A DNA stretch of 64,000 nucleotides from contig CAXHUL010000515.1 of the NCBI GenBank assembly GCA_964019695.1, forward strand, positions 1 to 64,000. The letters run 5' to 3'. Positions 1-9,959 of the stretch are shown here, piece after piece. The DNA comes from Loripinus fragilis (Eukaryota > Mollusca > Bivalvia > Lucinida > Lucinidae). The notes beneath the pieces were generated by a model. The model was not told the origin of the DNA. It saw nothing but the letters and a program-made list of their open reading frames with translations, and did not search any database. The position numbers were made by a program, and so were the translations under genes. Numbering within the stretch: position 1 is the first letter of the stretch; each line of letters starts with the position of its first letter.

Positions 1-388
1 ACCATCACAATTGACACTGATTTTTCTTGCGACATAGATACATTTTTCTACTCAAATATTATGATAATTAATTAAGATATCGACGGCACTACCTAAAATA
101 CAAGACATGTTATGAACACCGAAAAGAATAGGCTTTTATAACTTTTGGCTAAAATGATGGCAATAATTTAGCAACATGTGAATAAAAGCCCTTTTTGAAA
201 TCACTCCCATTAGACGTCCGATTTCAAGAAAAAATTATCAGGAGCAAAACATGGCCAATCGTGGAATAAGTCGTATAGGACAACCCACAAGAATTTGTTA
301 CTTATCACATCGGCGAGCACCGATGGCTCAGAAAAGCATGCGCATCAAGTCAGTCTCACAAGAGCCTTCGTTTTTCGCATACACAAAG

Positions 389-530
389 CACAGGAGCTTG
401 AAGTTCGACCCTTATATCACTTCTATAGCCTCAAAACCGAAAGCTCATATTGTCACTACGTAATGACATTATGAGCTTTCGGTTTTGAGGCTATAGAAGT
501 GATATAAGGATCGAATTTCAAACTCCTGTG
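389..530. repeat. Near-perfect 142-bp palindrome
   Basis: Two arms of about 71 bases (389-459 and 460-530) are reverse complements with a few mismatches. The centre reads GTCACTACGTAATGAC. The arms begin and end with CACAGGAG/CTCCTGTG. There is no spacer, so the single strand would fold into one long hairpin. No coding content is convincing; a short reading frame at 251-463 runs into the left arm and is probably spurious. Confidence 0.85.
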
Positions 531-542
531 CACAAAATAAGA

Positions 543-742
543 TACAGTAAAAACCTGTGTAAAACGGCCACTCTCAAAGAGATAGAAAATTGGGTTTCAA
601 GTCCAATTAGCGCTTAATGCAGGTCAAAAGTATTGAAGGGGGCCATTCTGCAATACTTTCGACCTTCATTAGCTACCATTTGGTATTAAGATCTTTGTTT
701 TGTCTATTTTTTGAGTTGCCATTTTACACAGATTTTACTGTA
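543..742. mobile_element. Tigger/mariner-type MITE with CAGTAAAA ends
   Basis: The element is bounded by TA dinucleotides and has inverted ends of roughly 25-30 bases starting CAGTAAAAACC; the right end closes with TTTTACTG. An element with the same terminal words lies at 62,590-62,755. TA target sites and CAGT termini fit the pogo/Tigger branch of Tc1/mariner. There is no transposase, so it is non-autonomous. Confidence 0.65.
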
Positions 743-2222
743 AAGCGCTAGGCTCAGACCAAGTATTAGACCTCTAACCTCATTAGATAGCTACGCATGC
801 TTGCTTTAAGTGTAACGTACTCATATGCGATAAGTGCCAAAATGTCTTGTGCTTGCCAGCGTTTTGACGTCTTGAAACGGGTACAAGTGTTGCTGACGTA
901 AAACGCAGTTTTGGATGCAATGAACAAACAATTTATCGTCTGCAAACAAGTTTACAATGGCTTGGCAGTAAAAATGACAAGCCTCCGTTGGGAAGACCAC
1001 GGATAACGACGCCATTTGAAGTTAGGGTCATATTGACGTCAACATGACGTAATCGCTTCATGACCGCTTGGAAACTTCTTAAATTCCTTAGTCATGCAAC
1101 AGGTATGAGAATTTTCGTCTGTACTGCCAGAAATCGTCTGAGAGGCGCTAGACTGATTTTTGAGTTATGAAATTTGAATTTTAATATTGACCACTTTGTG
1201 TAATTTTGATGAAAAAATGGGTATATTTTCAGAATGTTTTGTTGAAAATGTTCACATTTTTAAGGCATTATATGAATTTAATTTTGATTAAGGTTTTTTT
1301 CATTATTAAGACTGTCTAACAAATTATTGCACACAGTGTCTGTACTGACTAAACTTTTTCTCCTGAGTATATATGTTAACATCATTTTTAAACACCGTAA
1401 AAATAAGTGTAAGCTGAGCTTTTACCACATTTGTTGTAAGCTTACACTTACTTTTCTACTAAAACAGCTCAAGGACAACATTTATCCAGTGATGACTGTT
1501 TTAACATTAATACCTGTTATTGTTGCTGTTGCTGTTCTCCGGATAAATACAATCATCTTATAGCTTTTGAAAACACCAAAATCGGTGGCAGTTCAGCTGC
1601 CACCAAATGTGCTGTAAAGTTATCTTATTTTTCCGCAATTAAATTTCTAAGTTACGTATCTGACGCGGCGCGCAGGTCGCACGTTGTGCGTTACGTTTAA
1701 ACGTTTTTGCAGTGCTTGAGCGCGGATCTGAGAAAAGGGTCCTTCAGGCATTCCAGCATTTATTACATAAGAGACGGTTTGAATAACGCCTATAATGACA
1801 ACATTTCACTTGCTTTTATATCATCATGAAACTGTTTCTATAGCTTTATGTCATCAAAGTAGGAAATGTTTCAGATTATATTTAATTTTTTGTATGCTGC
1901 CTGTTGCCATTGTAACAATTTTAAAAGCCATAACACCTATAAGGGCGCATAATGAAGAGTGGGTCACTTTTATTGCCTATAATACCACAGAAAGTGCAAA
2001 TTTATATAATTTCATTTGCATTTACATGATAATATAGATAACGGTTGTGAATACATTATATTTGTTAGATGTTTATACTGAGTCAAAAATAACCAACAAG
2101 CAACTGCAGTCCAGCATTCTGACGTCATATTAGGTTTAATGTTCCTCTTGACGTCACGTTCCAAACCGAATTACATATGTTGCTTCAAACATCCATATAT
2201 TCGTCAATATTGAAGATATTTG
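743..2222. other. Intergenic stretch, no gene seen
   Basis: I see no supportable gene. Two small inverted repeats are visible: TAAGTGTAAGCT at 1,404-1,415 with its exact complement at 1,439-1,450, and GGTGGCAG/CTGCCACC at 1,584-1,604. Short reading frames here have no recognisable motif. Confidence 0.6.
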
Positions 2223-2446
2223 CTTCATATTTTCAGGAAATTCTCTTTAGAGATAGTTCTTTGCAGAGGCACCATTACCTAGATTTTGATTGACACAACC
2301 ATAATGTACCCTTTGTCATATCATGGCCCACTTGCTTCATATTTTCAGGAAATTATCTTTAGAGATAGTTCTTTGCAGAGGTACCATTTGCTAGATTTTT
2401 ATTGACACAACCATAATGTACCCTTTGTCATATCCTGGCCCACTTG
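2223..2446. repeat. Tandem duplication, 2 x 112 bp
   Basis: Two adjacent copies (2,223-2,334 and 2,335-2,446) start CTTCATATTTTCAGGAAATT and end GGCCCACTTG, with only a handful of substitutions. The duplication abuts the left end of the next inverted-repeat element. Confidence 0.9.
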
Positions 2447-3065
2447 TTTATTATATTCTTGAAGAAGCCAATATGGTGAAACGTTCACTTGGCCATTTGA
2501 GTGACCAGTATAGGGATAAAACATGTTTTCTATGCATTAACATCTACTGGACCCCGAGGGTGGTGTTAAAACCCGAGCCTGAAAGGTGAGGGTTTTAACG
2601 ACCCCCGAGGGTCTAGCAGATGCTAGTGTATCAGCAAACCATATTCGATTGTTATTATTGGTCAAAGTCTTTTTTTCACTTGAAAACTTTTAGGAAAATT
2701 TTTCGAAAAGTTCATTTTTGTAATGGCTCGCAAAAAGCATGAAGGATTCGTAGACTTTGAAAACGCCAGTTCCAAGCAAAGACTTCTATCATCCCAACGT
2801 CACTAAATTACGTTAATTTCTATGCATGTTACTGTTGATGACGTTAATTTGGTGATGACCTAGAATGCATATATCTATGTTAGGTACAAAAGCCGTGCAC
2901 CAACAGCACGTAAATTGCCTGGTTAATACATGGGTATTTTGCTGGTTAAAACATGGCTGTTAATAGCGTGCGACGCGACTTTTTTATGCAACAATATTGT
3001 TTGGTCACTCAAATGATCAAGTGAACGTTTCGCCATATTGGCTTCTTCAAGAATATAATAAACAC
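2446..3065. mobile_element. MITE with ~60-bp terminal inverted repeats
   Basis: The ends 2,446-2,507 and 3,002-3,065 are reverse complements over about 60 bases, beginning GTTTATTATATTCTTGAAGA. Internally a second hairpin (about 2,541-2,622) carries GGACCCCGAGGGTG and GTTAAAACCC in its left arm, with a loop containing CGAG...TGAG. There is no transposase. It could be a non-autonomous DNA transposon or a foldback element. Confidence 0.75.
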
Positions 3066-4036
3066 GTAAATGATATAACACACGAACAATATTCGAGTTG
3101 GTGTTGATGTTGAATAATTTATAACTTTTTTACAGAATATTAGGCTTAGGGGGCTATCATTCTTTCAGTACATTAATGGGTTGGGTATGGTCGAACTGTA
3201 AAAACTGACACTGCGCACAATGGTATCGGAAATGCTTTGCAACAAGAACCCTGGGAAACCTTTAAGGAACAATAGGAAAGGTAAACCCGATTCAAGCCCG
3301 GAAGTGAATAAAAAATATCTGATAACCTCTGCACGCTCTTGAAATAGCAAATTGAAAACCGAAATGTATGCATTTTTCAGCTTTTATAGTTTTTTTTTTC
3401 AATGTAATAAGCACTATATACCCGTTTCAATTGCATTTACGAATAGGTAAGTATAATATTATTCAGTAAAACGTTAAGCAAATAGCGAAGCATAATTCAT
3501 AACATTTGACGAATGGTTAACTTTTGACAATATGCCCAGCAGCGACGACCCCCATGTAGATGGAGTGTTCATTCCAGCACTTAAGAGTTGAGTTAAATAG
3601 GAGTTTGTCTTTCGAAATGAAAACGTTTTGACGGTGAAAATTGGTTATTTAAAAAAAAAGTCATGTCTCATAAATTGTCACAAAATGCTGACTTTTGCTC
3701 ATTTCGAAATTGGGGGTGCCAATATTTAAAGGAGCATCCTGCATGTACTGTTGAACATTTTTATTGCTTATGTTAAAAGACACGTCTAGTTTTTTCGGGA
3801 TGCAAATAGTCATTTCAGTTAAGGGCAAAAATGTAGGTGACCATAAGGATTTTTGCTGATGTAGGTAAGAACTCATCTTACTGAAAAAACTTTAGTTCAG
3901 TTGTGTCCTTGTTTTCACGTGTCTGTCTGTCTGTGTCTGTCTGTGTTCTCATGTCTCGATCTTTCTCATGGTGTCATGTGTTTGTGGCATGTCCTGGTCA
4001 TGTTCACTTTCTACGTAGTGACAATCATCAAACTCA
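3066..4036. other. Intergenic stretch with a short TCTG repeat
   Basis: No gene is supportable. The only structure noted is a short (TCTG)n tract around 3,918-3,946. Small reading frames on the minus strand have no family resemblance. Confidence 0.55.
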
Positions 4037-4497
4037 CTAACATGGCGGAGAATCACGTGACTTCAAAACAATAACAATGGCGAACACCATTGAAAAATCC
4101 CGTCGATTCAGGTAAGACTTTCTTTGATATTTCTGTTTATACTGATCAGATTGGCATGGGGTTTAAAGCAGATGCCGTGAAAACATGGCAGCAGCATTCC
4201 AAACGTATGTGACTTTCAGACAAAGAGCTGGTTAAATGTTTTTGACGAGCAACCGAAAAATTCATGCAGTTGCTCGTCAATAACTTTTTAACCAGATCTT
4301 TGTCTGAAAGTCGCTAAAGATGGACACGTTGCTTTCTTTTTCCCCCGGGGTAACTGCTTCAAACTCAATGCCAAATTGATCAGTATTAACGGAAATATAA
4401 AATAAAGTCTTACCTGAATCAAGGGGGTTTGACAAGAATCCGCCATTTTTAATCCTCTAAAGTCACGTGATTCACCTCCCTGATTAACATGTTGATG
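4037..4497. mobile_element. Foldback element, ~230-bp arms
   Basis: The left arm (4,037-4,265) and right arm (4,268-4,497) are imperfect reverse complements along their full length. Shared blocks include GAATCACGTGACTT, GATTCAGGTAAGACTTT, GACTTTCAGACAAAGA and TTGACGAGCAAC. There is almost no spacer. The two arms have diverged by substitutions and small indels. No coding capacity is visible. Confidence 0.8.
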
Positions 4498-4652
4498 CAC
4501 ACAGTGGTTTGAGGTTTATGTTTAGAAGAAGAGAAAGTACATAGAAGAGTGGTAATTTTGTTTGGTCAATAAAGACACTTACGCAGGCTTTAAACGATGC
4601 TTTATTTGTATAATACATCAAATACAACGTTTATACATAAATGATATTATAC

Positions 4653-6287
4653 AATTATTGACTTCAATTTCGGCAGACATGAGGATTTATCTACCCAAAA
4701 ATGATATTCACCGAGGTAGCAAGGCTGAGGTGAATATTACTTTTAAGGGTAGATAAATCCTCATGTCTACTGAAATTGAAGTCAATAACTGTTTTATTTT
4801 ATTACTTTTTTTAATCTGGAATGTTTTTTTTCTTTACCTTCACTTTTGTTGTTGAAGTCATGTTCAAGGACTTTCTCACAAGTGTTTAATAGCAACTGTT
4901 ATTAAACTATTTTAATTTAGCATTTTGTATTTAGAAATGTTTATAAATTCTCTAAATGTGGAATGTAAAATTTGATCATTAAACACTTTTTTACATTTTG
5001 TTCATTAAAACAAATAACAAAGAACAAACAAAATAAAACTGTTGTTAAAGTTCATTAAATTCTTTCATTAAAGTCTTTAATTTACCTGTTGGGAGATGAA
5101 ACAGCAAATCATGCCAATTTCATGTAGCAGATGCTAGTTTCGTACTCATTATGCTATTTTAAGCTATCTGGAGGGTGATATTGCAGAAGTGTCAAAAATA
5201 TTATCTTCTGGAAACTAGTTTGAGCTGGTCTATATCCTTTTTCACCCTCTAGGTTTTCAGGTAGACATAGAGATTTATGAAGACAAATAGGGCCAATCAG
5301 GAGACAGGATGCTCTCCAGTCATATAACAATAAACATTGTTATATCTCCAGTCTCCTAATTCGCCCAATTTGTCTTCATAAATCTCTATGTCTACCTAAA
5401 AACTGGTCTCAACTGGCCTAGAAGGCGATATTGGGTGAAAACGAGCTCAAACTAGTTTCCAGAAGTTAATATTTTGACACTTCTGCAATATCACCCACTA
5501 GAGAGCTAAAAATAGCATGATGAGTATAAACTAGCATATGCTGCTTGAAATTGACATGATTTGCTGTTCCACATCTTTTTGTTTTGTTTGTTTTGTTGCT
5601 TTATGTCCCAAGACAACAGCTATGGTCATGGCGGGACGGTCAGTTCACCTAACCACACTTTTTCCTGGGCAAGCTTGAACAAGCAGTTAACCAGTACTTC
5701 GTGCACATACTTTAGCTTGTAACTAACAACAACCCTTCTTGAATCATTCAGCGGAAGGGAGGAGAATGACCGTAGAAATTATTTCATGATCAACCTCCAC
5801 AAAAGTATGGGACTGGGCGGGAAATTGCTGTTCCACATCCCAACAGTTAAACTAAAGACTTTTATGAATTTTAACAACTGTTTTGTTTTGTTTGTTCATT
5901 TATCTTTGTTTAAATAAACAAAATGTAAAAAAGTTTATGATTAAATTTTACATTCCACGTTCAGAAAATTAATATACATTTCAAAATGCAAAATACTACA
6001 TTAAATATCTTAATATAAGTTGATAAAACTTGTTAGAAAGTCCTTAGGTTGAAGGTTGAACAGGATTTCAACAACAAAAGTGAAAGTAGAAAATCTTCAT
6101 TCTTTATTGAAAAGTCAATTTAAGTCATATAACAAAACAGTTATTGACTTCAATTTCGGTAGACATGAGGATTTATCTACCCTTAAAAGTGATATTCAAC
6201 TCGACCTTGCAGCCTCTGCAAATATCACTTTTTCGGGTTGATAAATCCTCATGCCTACCTCATTGAAGTCAAAAATAGTATATAATT
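4653..6287. mobile_element. Giant nested inverted repeat (foldback), ~690-bp arms
   Basis: The arms meet near 5,333. Left-arm blocks around 4,840-5,060, 5,095-5,230 and 5,255-5,330 recur inverted at 5,345-5,575 and 5,840-6,080. Right-arm coordinates are offset because a SINE is inserted at 5,576-5,824. Each outer end is itself a hairpin (4,655-4,790 and about 6,137-6,270) with arms containing GACATGAGGATTTATCTACC. The central segment (about 5,256-5,400) is a tighter palindrome. No transposase is seen. A transcript across it would form a very long duplex RNA. Confidence 0.8.
5576..5824 (-). mobile_element. SINE copy, 5'-truncated, with 15-bp target duplication
   Basis: The minus strand carries the body and tail of the SINE seen complete at 35,259 and 10,656: a block near CCATACTTTTGTGG, then GAAATAATTTCTACGGTCAT, GTTAACTGCTTGTTCAAGCT and an AAACAAAACA-type tail. 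The tRNA-like head is missing. Identical TTGCTGTTCCACATC copies flank it at 5,561-5,575 and 5,825-5,839. It inserted into the right arm of the giant inverted repeat, so it is younger than that arm. Confidence 0.85.
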
Positions 6288-6540
6288 AATCCTTTGTATT
6301 CTGATGGATTTTCCCATACAGATATATACAATAAGGATGAGATTGCCCATTGTATATTTTAAGTGGTCACAGGTAAAATTTCGAATAATCATGTACTTCA
6401 GTCCCTGAACATAACGATTGTATTTATCTAAGCAAACAGCGGCAGGCCGAGATGAAATGCAGCATTATGCTGCATTTCATCTGGGCCTTCACAGTTTGCC
6501 AAAGTACCCTTTTAAGGGTTTCCAGTATACAAAGGGTTAA
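6286..6540. mobile_element. TTAA MITE carrying a hairpin
   Basis: The ends are TTAATCCTTTGTATTCTG and AGTATACAAAGGGTTAA. A 68-bp hairpin lies at 6,432-6,499, bounded by GCAAACAG/CAGTTTGC with GATGAAATGCAGCA in its arms. A decayed relative starts TTAACCCTTTTCATTCTG at 56,059. There is no transposase. Confidence 0.7.
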
Positions 6541-6991
6541 AAACAGATATAAAAGAAAGTCAGCTGACTTGACAAAGTAAAAATCTACTTCTCAATTTTT
6601 TGCTTCCATTTTATTTACATGGCTCGTTTTATAATATTCTCATGCTAAAAAGGCCACCTCGAGCGTTGCATAATATGGTAATGTAATGGACCGTTATCTT
6701 CGCATACATGCAATTTTGGGCAAACTATTTAAACAGGCCAATGCTATGTGGACGCATGTCCTATCGATCTATCAGTCGGTTGGAATAATTTTCCCTACCC
6801 CTCCCCATACCTGCAATGGCCATCTAGACCCTCTGATCCACCCCAATCTAGCACCTCTTGAAAATTCTAGGCCGTCACTTGTATCCCTTCCCAGCTGCCA
6901 CATTACATTGTACCTTAACCGGAACGCTGGCTGGATGAACAATGGCAAGGCAATACATAGGGAGATAAACTCTGCTCTGGACCTGCGTCGC
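6541..6991. other. Intergenic stretch before the tandem-array element
   Basis: No gene is recognised. A 124-codon frame starting at 6,686 crosses into the repeat unit that begins at 6,992 and has no domain, so I do not call it. Confidence 0.5.
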
Positions 6992-7514
6992 AGGTGCACA
7001 TCTCAATGTGTGAACAATCAATATGCAAAGTTCAAATATACAGGAATGACATCTGTTTAAACTACAGATTACACACAAATTACACAATGTAATCTACAGT
7101 AGGTGGTGTGCACAGTTCAAGAATACAGGAATGATCTATCTGTTTAAGCTACAGATTACACACAAATACAATGTAATGTACAGTAGGTGGTATAGACGTA
7201 ACAATGTCTAAGTTTAACATTCAAAAATATATTTTTAAATGTGCACAAAAGATAGGCTGCACATGTTCATTGTGTGAACAATCATAACACAAAGTATGAA
7301 TATAAAGGTATGGAAACTGCTTGAGTTACAAATTACATACCATCTAAGCATTTTGAACGTAAAAATGTCTAAGTTCAGCAGCCCTAAAATAAGAAAATAT
7401 TATCAAATGTCCACAAAAAGGTGATGCACATGTTCAATGTATGAACAATAATTATGCAAAGTTTAAATATTAAGAAATGAAAACTGTTTAAGTTACACAT
7501 TACACACCATCTAA

Positions 7515-9122
7515 AGCCTCGTTCATATGCACAATATACACCCCAGTGCAAATATACACCCGGGTGTACATTTGCACCTGGGGTGTTTTTTGGTCATGTA
7601 AACGGTGTTTTATGAAAATGCACCCGGGTGTTAATTTGCACCCGGGTGCGAATTGCTCCATCTTTGTAGGTGGTGCAAATACGGTGGAGCAAATTAGCAC
7701 CCGGGTGCACATTTGCCCCCAAGGTGCAAATTGCGCACATGAACGCAACTTGTTATCACATATGTACAATTTGATCTTTGATTTGGATAAATTACCTATA
7801 TTTTCTATATGAACATGTACCTGTGTATGAAAATAAACTATATATAAAAAGTCCCTTTATCAAACTTAAGGCCATGGATTCTTTCTGTAGTCACTACTTC
7901 ATCGGCTATGCCGGGTTGCCACGCAGAACAATTGGAATTTCTGGTCCATGGGCTTCGATTTGTACGATTCTATTATTTCAGAACAATATCTCTTCCTAAC
8001 CCAGCAATAGAAATCAGAGTTTGCCAGAACCCTGGCGCCATGGACGAGTCTAGGCTATCCGATGTACACATCACATCGGTGAAAAGGTTCCCCCTGTATA
8101 ATAACTTAGTACCACCCTTTACGATTCATGTAATCAACGTGATATTCAGGCAGAGCAATAATTGAAATATGTCTACTCTCTAGCTGGGAATCCAAACCTC
8201 TTGTAGCCAATGATAACCTCGGTTAAGTCATTTCCCTTCGGAAACTTAACAGAGATTTAAAAGAGTTCGCCGGTCAGTTCGTCAACAATTGAAGACCAAA
8301 CCTGTTTTCACACATTCACGAGCTCTGCGCAGTCCTAAGTCAAACTGTCACCAGCAGTTCAATTGAAACAACTTAACGCACACGCGCATTCCGTTGCAGC
8401 TATGCGCGCAGTTTGTCGAAGAGCCCGTTACATTCGGAAGTCATGGGTCATCAATACATGTATAAGTCTCAAGCACTGCGTTCGTCCAGATAGTCATTTA
8501 TTTACTTAGTACTGCTGCTACCGCTTCTATAAGTGCCATTTATGCACCAGTCATTTGTATAAACTGCTCCCCCCACCTTCGGGGATGGGCGGGGATAATG
8601 ATTTTCACTTTCCAGAGCCCTGGTATAAGCCCCGCCCTGTGGGGACAAGCTGATGGTAACAACCCTGCTCTTTGCCCAACTCTACACAAGAGAAACTCCC
8701 AGCAGGGTAAGTGTCCCATTGTTATAACCCCCACACTTCACCGGCACTGCGGGGACAATCAAAAGTAATTGTCCAGCACCTTACTCCGGCTATTCCACGG
8801 CTATCCCCGAAGGTGGGGGTCGTGGATACAAATGACTGGTGTATTATCCTCTTTTAATATTGTATAAATAAATAAAGCAAATAAAACCAAATGGAGTTGC
8901 ATTTACCTCACATGACGGTATCTTGAACTTAACACATCGAATTTCTCCATAACGTAAAACTGAAACATTTGTGATATGTTTAAAGAGCAAATCCAATAAC
9001 ATATGAACACAATTTATTGACATATGAACGCTTCATAAGTGGGTGCAAATTTACTCCCGGTGCAATTTTGCACCCGGGAGTAATTTTGCACCAGGGTGCA
9101 AATTGTGCATATAAACGAGGCT
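7515..9122. mobile_element. TAA-flanked terminal-inverted-repeat element
   Basis: The 21-bp ends (AGCCTCGTT...GCACAAT) are inverted with one mismatch and flanked by TAA at 7,512-7,514 and 9,123-9,125. A three-base TWA target site fits PIF/Harbinger, but no transposase is visible. Subterminal regions are crowded with GCACCCGGGTGC palindromes (around 7,555-7,715 and 9,065-9,100). Removing the element rejoins the tandem unit around it. The interior (7,750-9,000) has no supportable gene. Confidence 0.65.
8541..8844. mobile_element. MITE with CACCAGTCATTTGTAT ends
   Basis: The inverted ends contain CACCAGTCATTTGTAT followed by CCCCACCTTCGGGGAT at the left, and their complements at about 8,802-8,842. 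TA-rich bases flank it. It is nested inside the 7,515-9,122 element. No coding sequence. Confidence 0.7.
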
Positions 9123-9959
9123 TAAGTGTTTTGAACGGAAAAAAATGTCTAAGTCCAATACCCCGCAAAATAAAAAGAATATCCGTGAAATGTGCATAAA
9201 ATAAAAGGTGCACATCTATAATGTGTGAACAATCATTATGCAAAGTGAATATAAAGGAATGAATACTGTTTGAGTTACAGATAACACAAACTAGGAACGG
9301 ACAAAATGTCTAAGTTCAGCACCTGTCAAAAATGAGAAAACATTAAAGTCAGGAAAAAAATCAGAAAAAGACGCTTATTTAAGAAGGTACAGGCATTTTG
9401 TGAAGAAAAGGTTTTGAGATGCCAATTAGGGGTATTTTGGCATGCTGAATCCAAAAACCAATGTTGGCAAGCTGAAAAATGGCGTCTTCATTATCTAATT
9501 TGCATATTTCCAAGATGGCCGCCAAATTGAAGAAAAATCCATAAAAATCTGTCGAGTAACATGTTAAGGATGCCAAACTGGTACAAATCAATCCAAAAGC
9601 ATCTTCTCATGATTGGGGATCTTAACTGACATCAATTTATGCATTTAGAACTAAAAATATGACCAAGAGGTAATCAGGGGAGACAACTTGAGCAAAAAAT
9701 TTTGCTTCCGACTTAGTTAAGGTTTTTTCATGATAGTCCATGCATATTATCCGGCCCAAATGTGTCAGGAATGATTTCATTAAAATGAGGACTTAAAAAA
9801 TGAATCATAATGATATCACTATTGTTTGCAGGAAAATATTGCGATTTAAGCAACATTCTGTAAGGTTCGGCTTGGGTAGGGGGTTAATGCGGTTTTAAAG
9901 AAAGTAGGCCTATACCTACAAAATGACTCGTATCTCATCAGCAATTGACCCTACACTAT

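Noticed and set aside
251..463. 70-codon frame at the left edge
   Set aside because: It runs into the 389-530 palindrome and contains a short repeat word (GCATGCGCAT...GAGCCTTCG) seen elsewhere; no domain.
2456..2486. Hammerhead-ribozyme-like text (CTTGAAGA...GAAAC) in both ends of the 2,446 element
   Set aside because: The invariant CTGANGA core is not met, because the essential C is replaced; resemblance only.
6686..7060. 124-codon frame
   Set aside because: It crosses from unique DNA into the tandem unit at 6,992; length is possible by chance and no motif is present.
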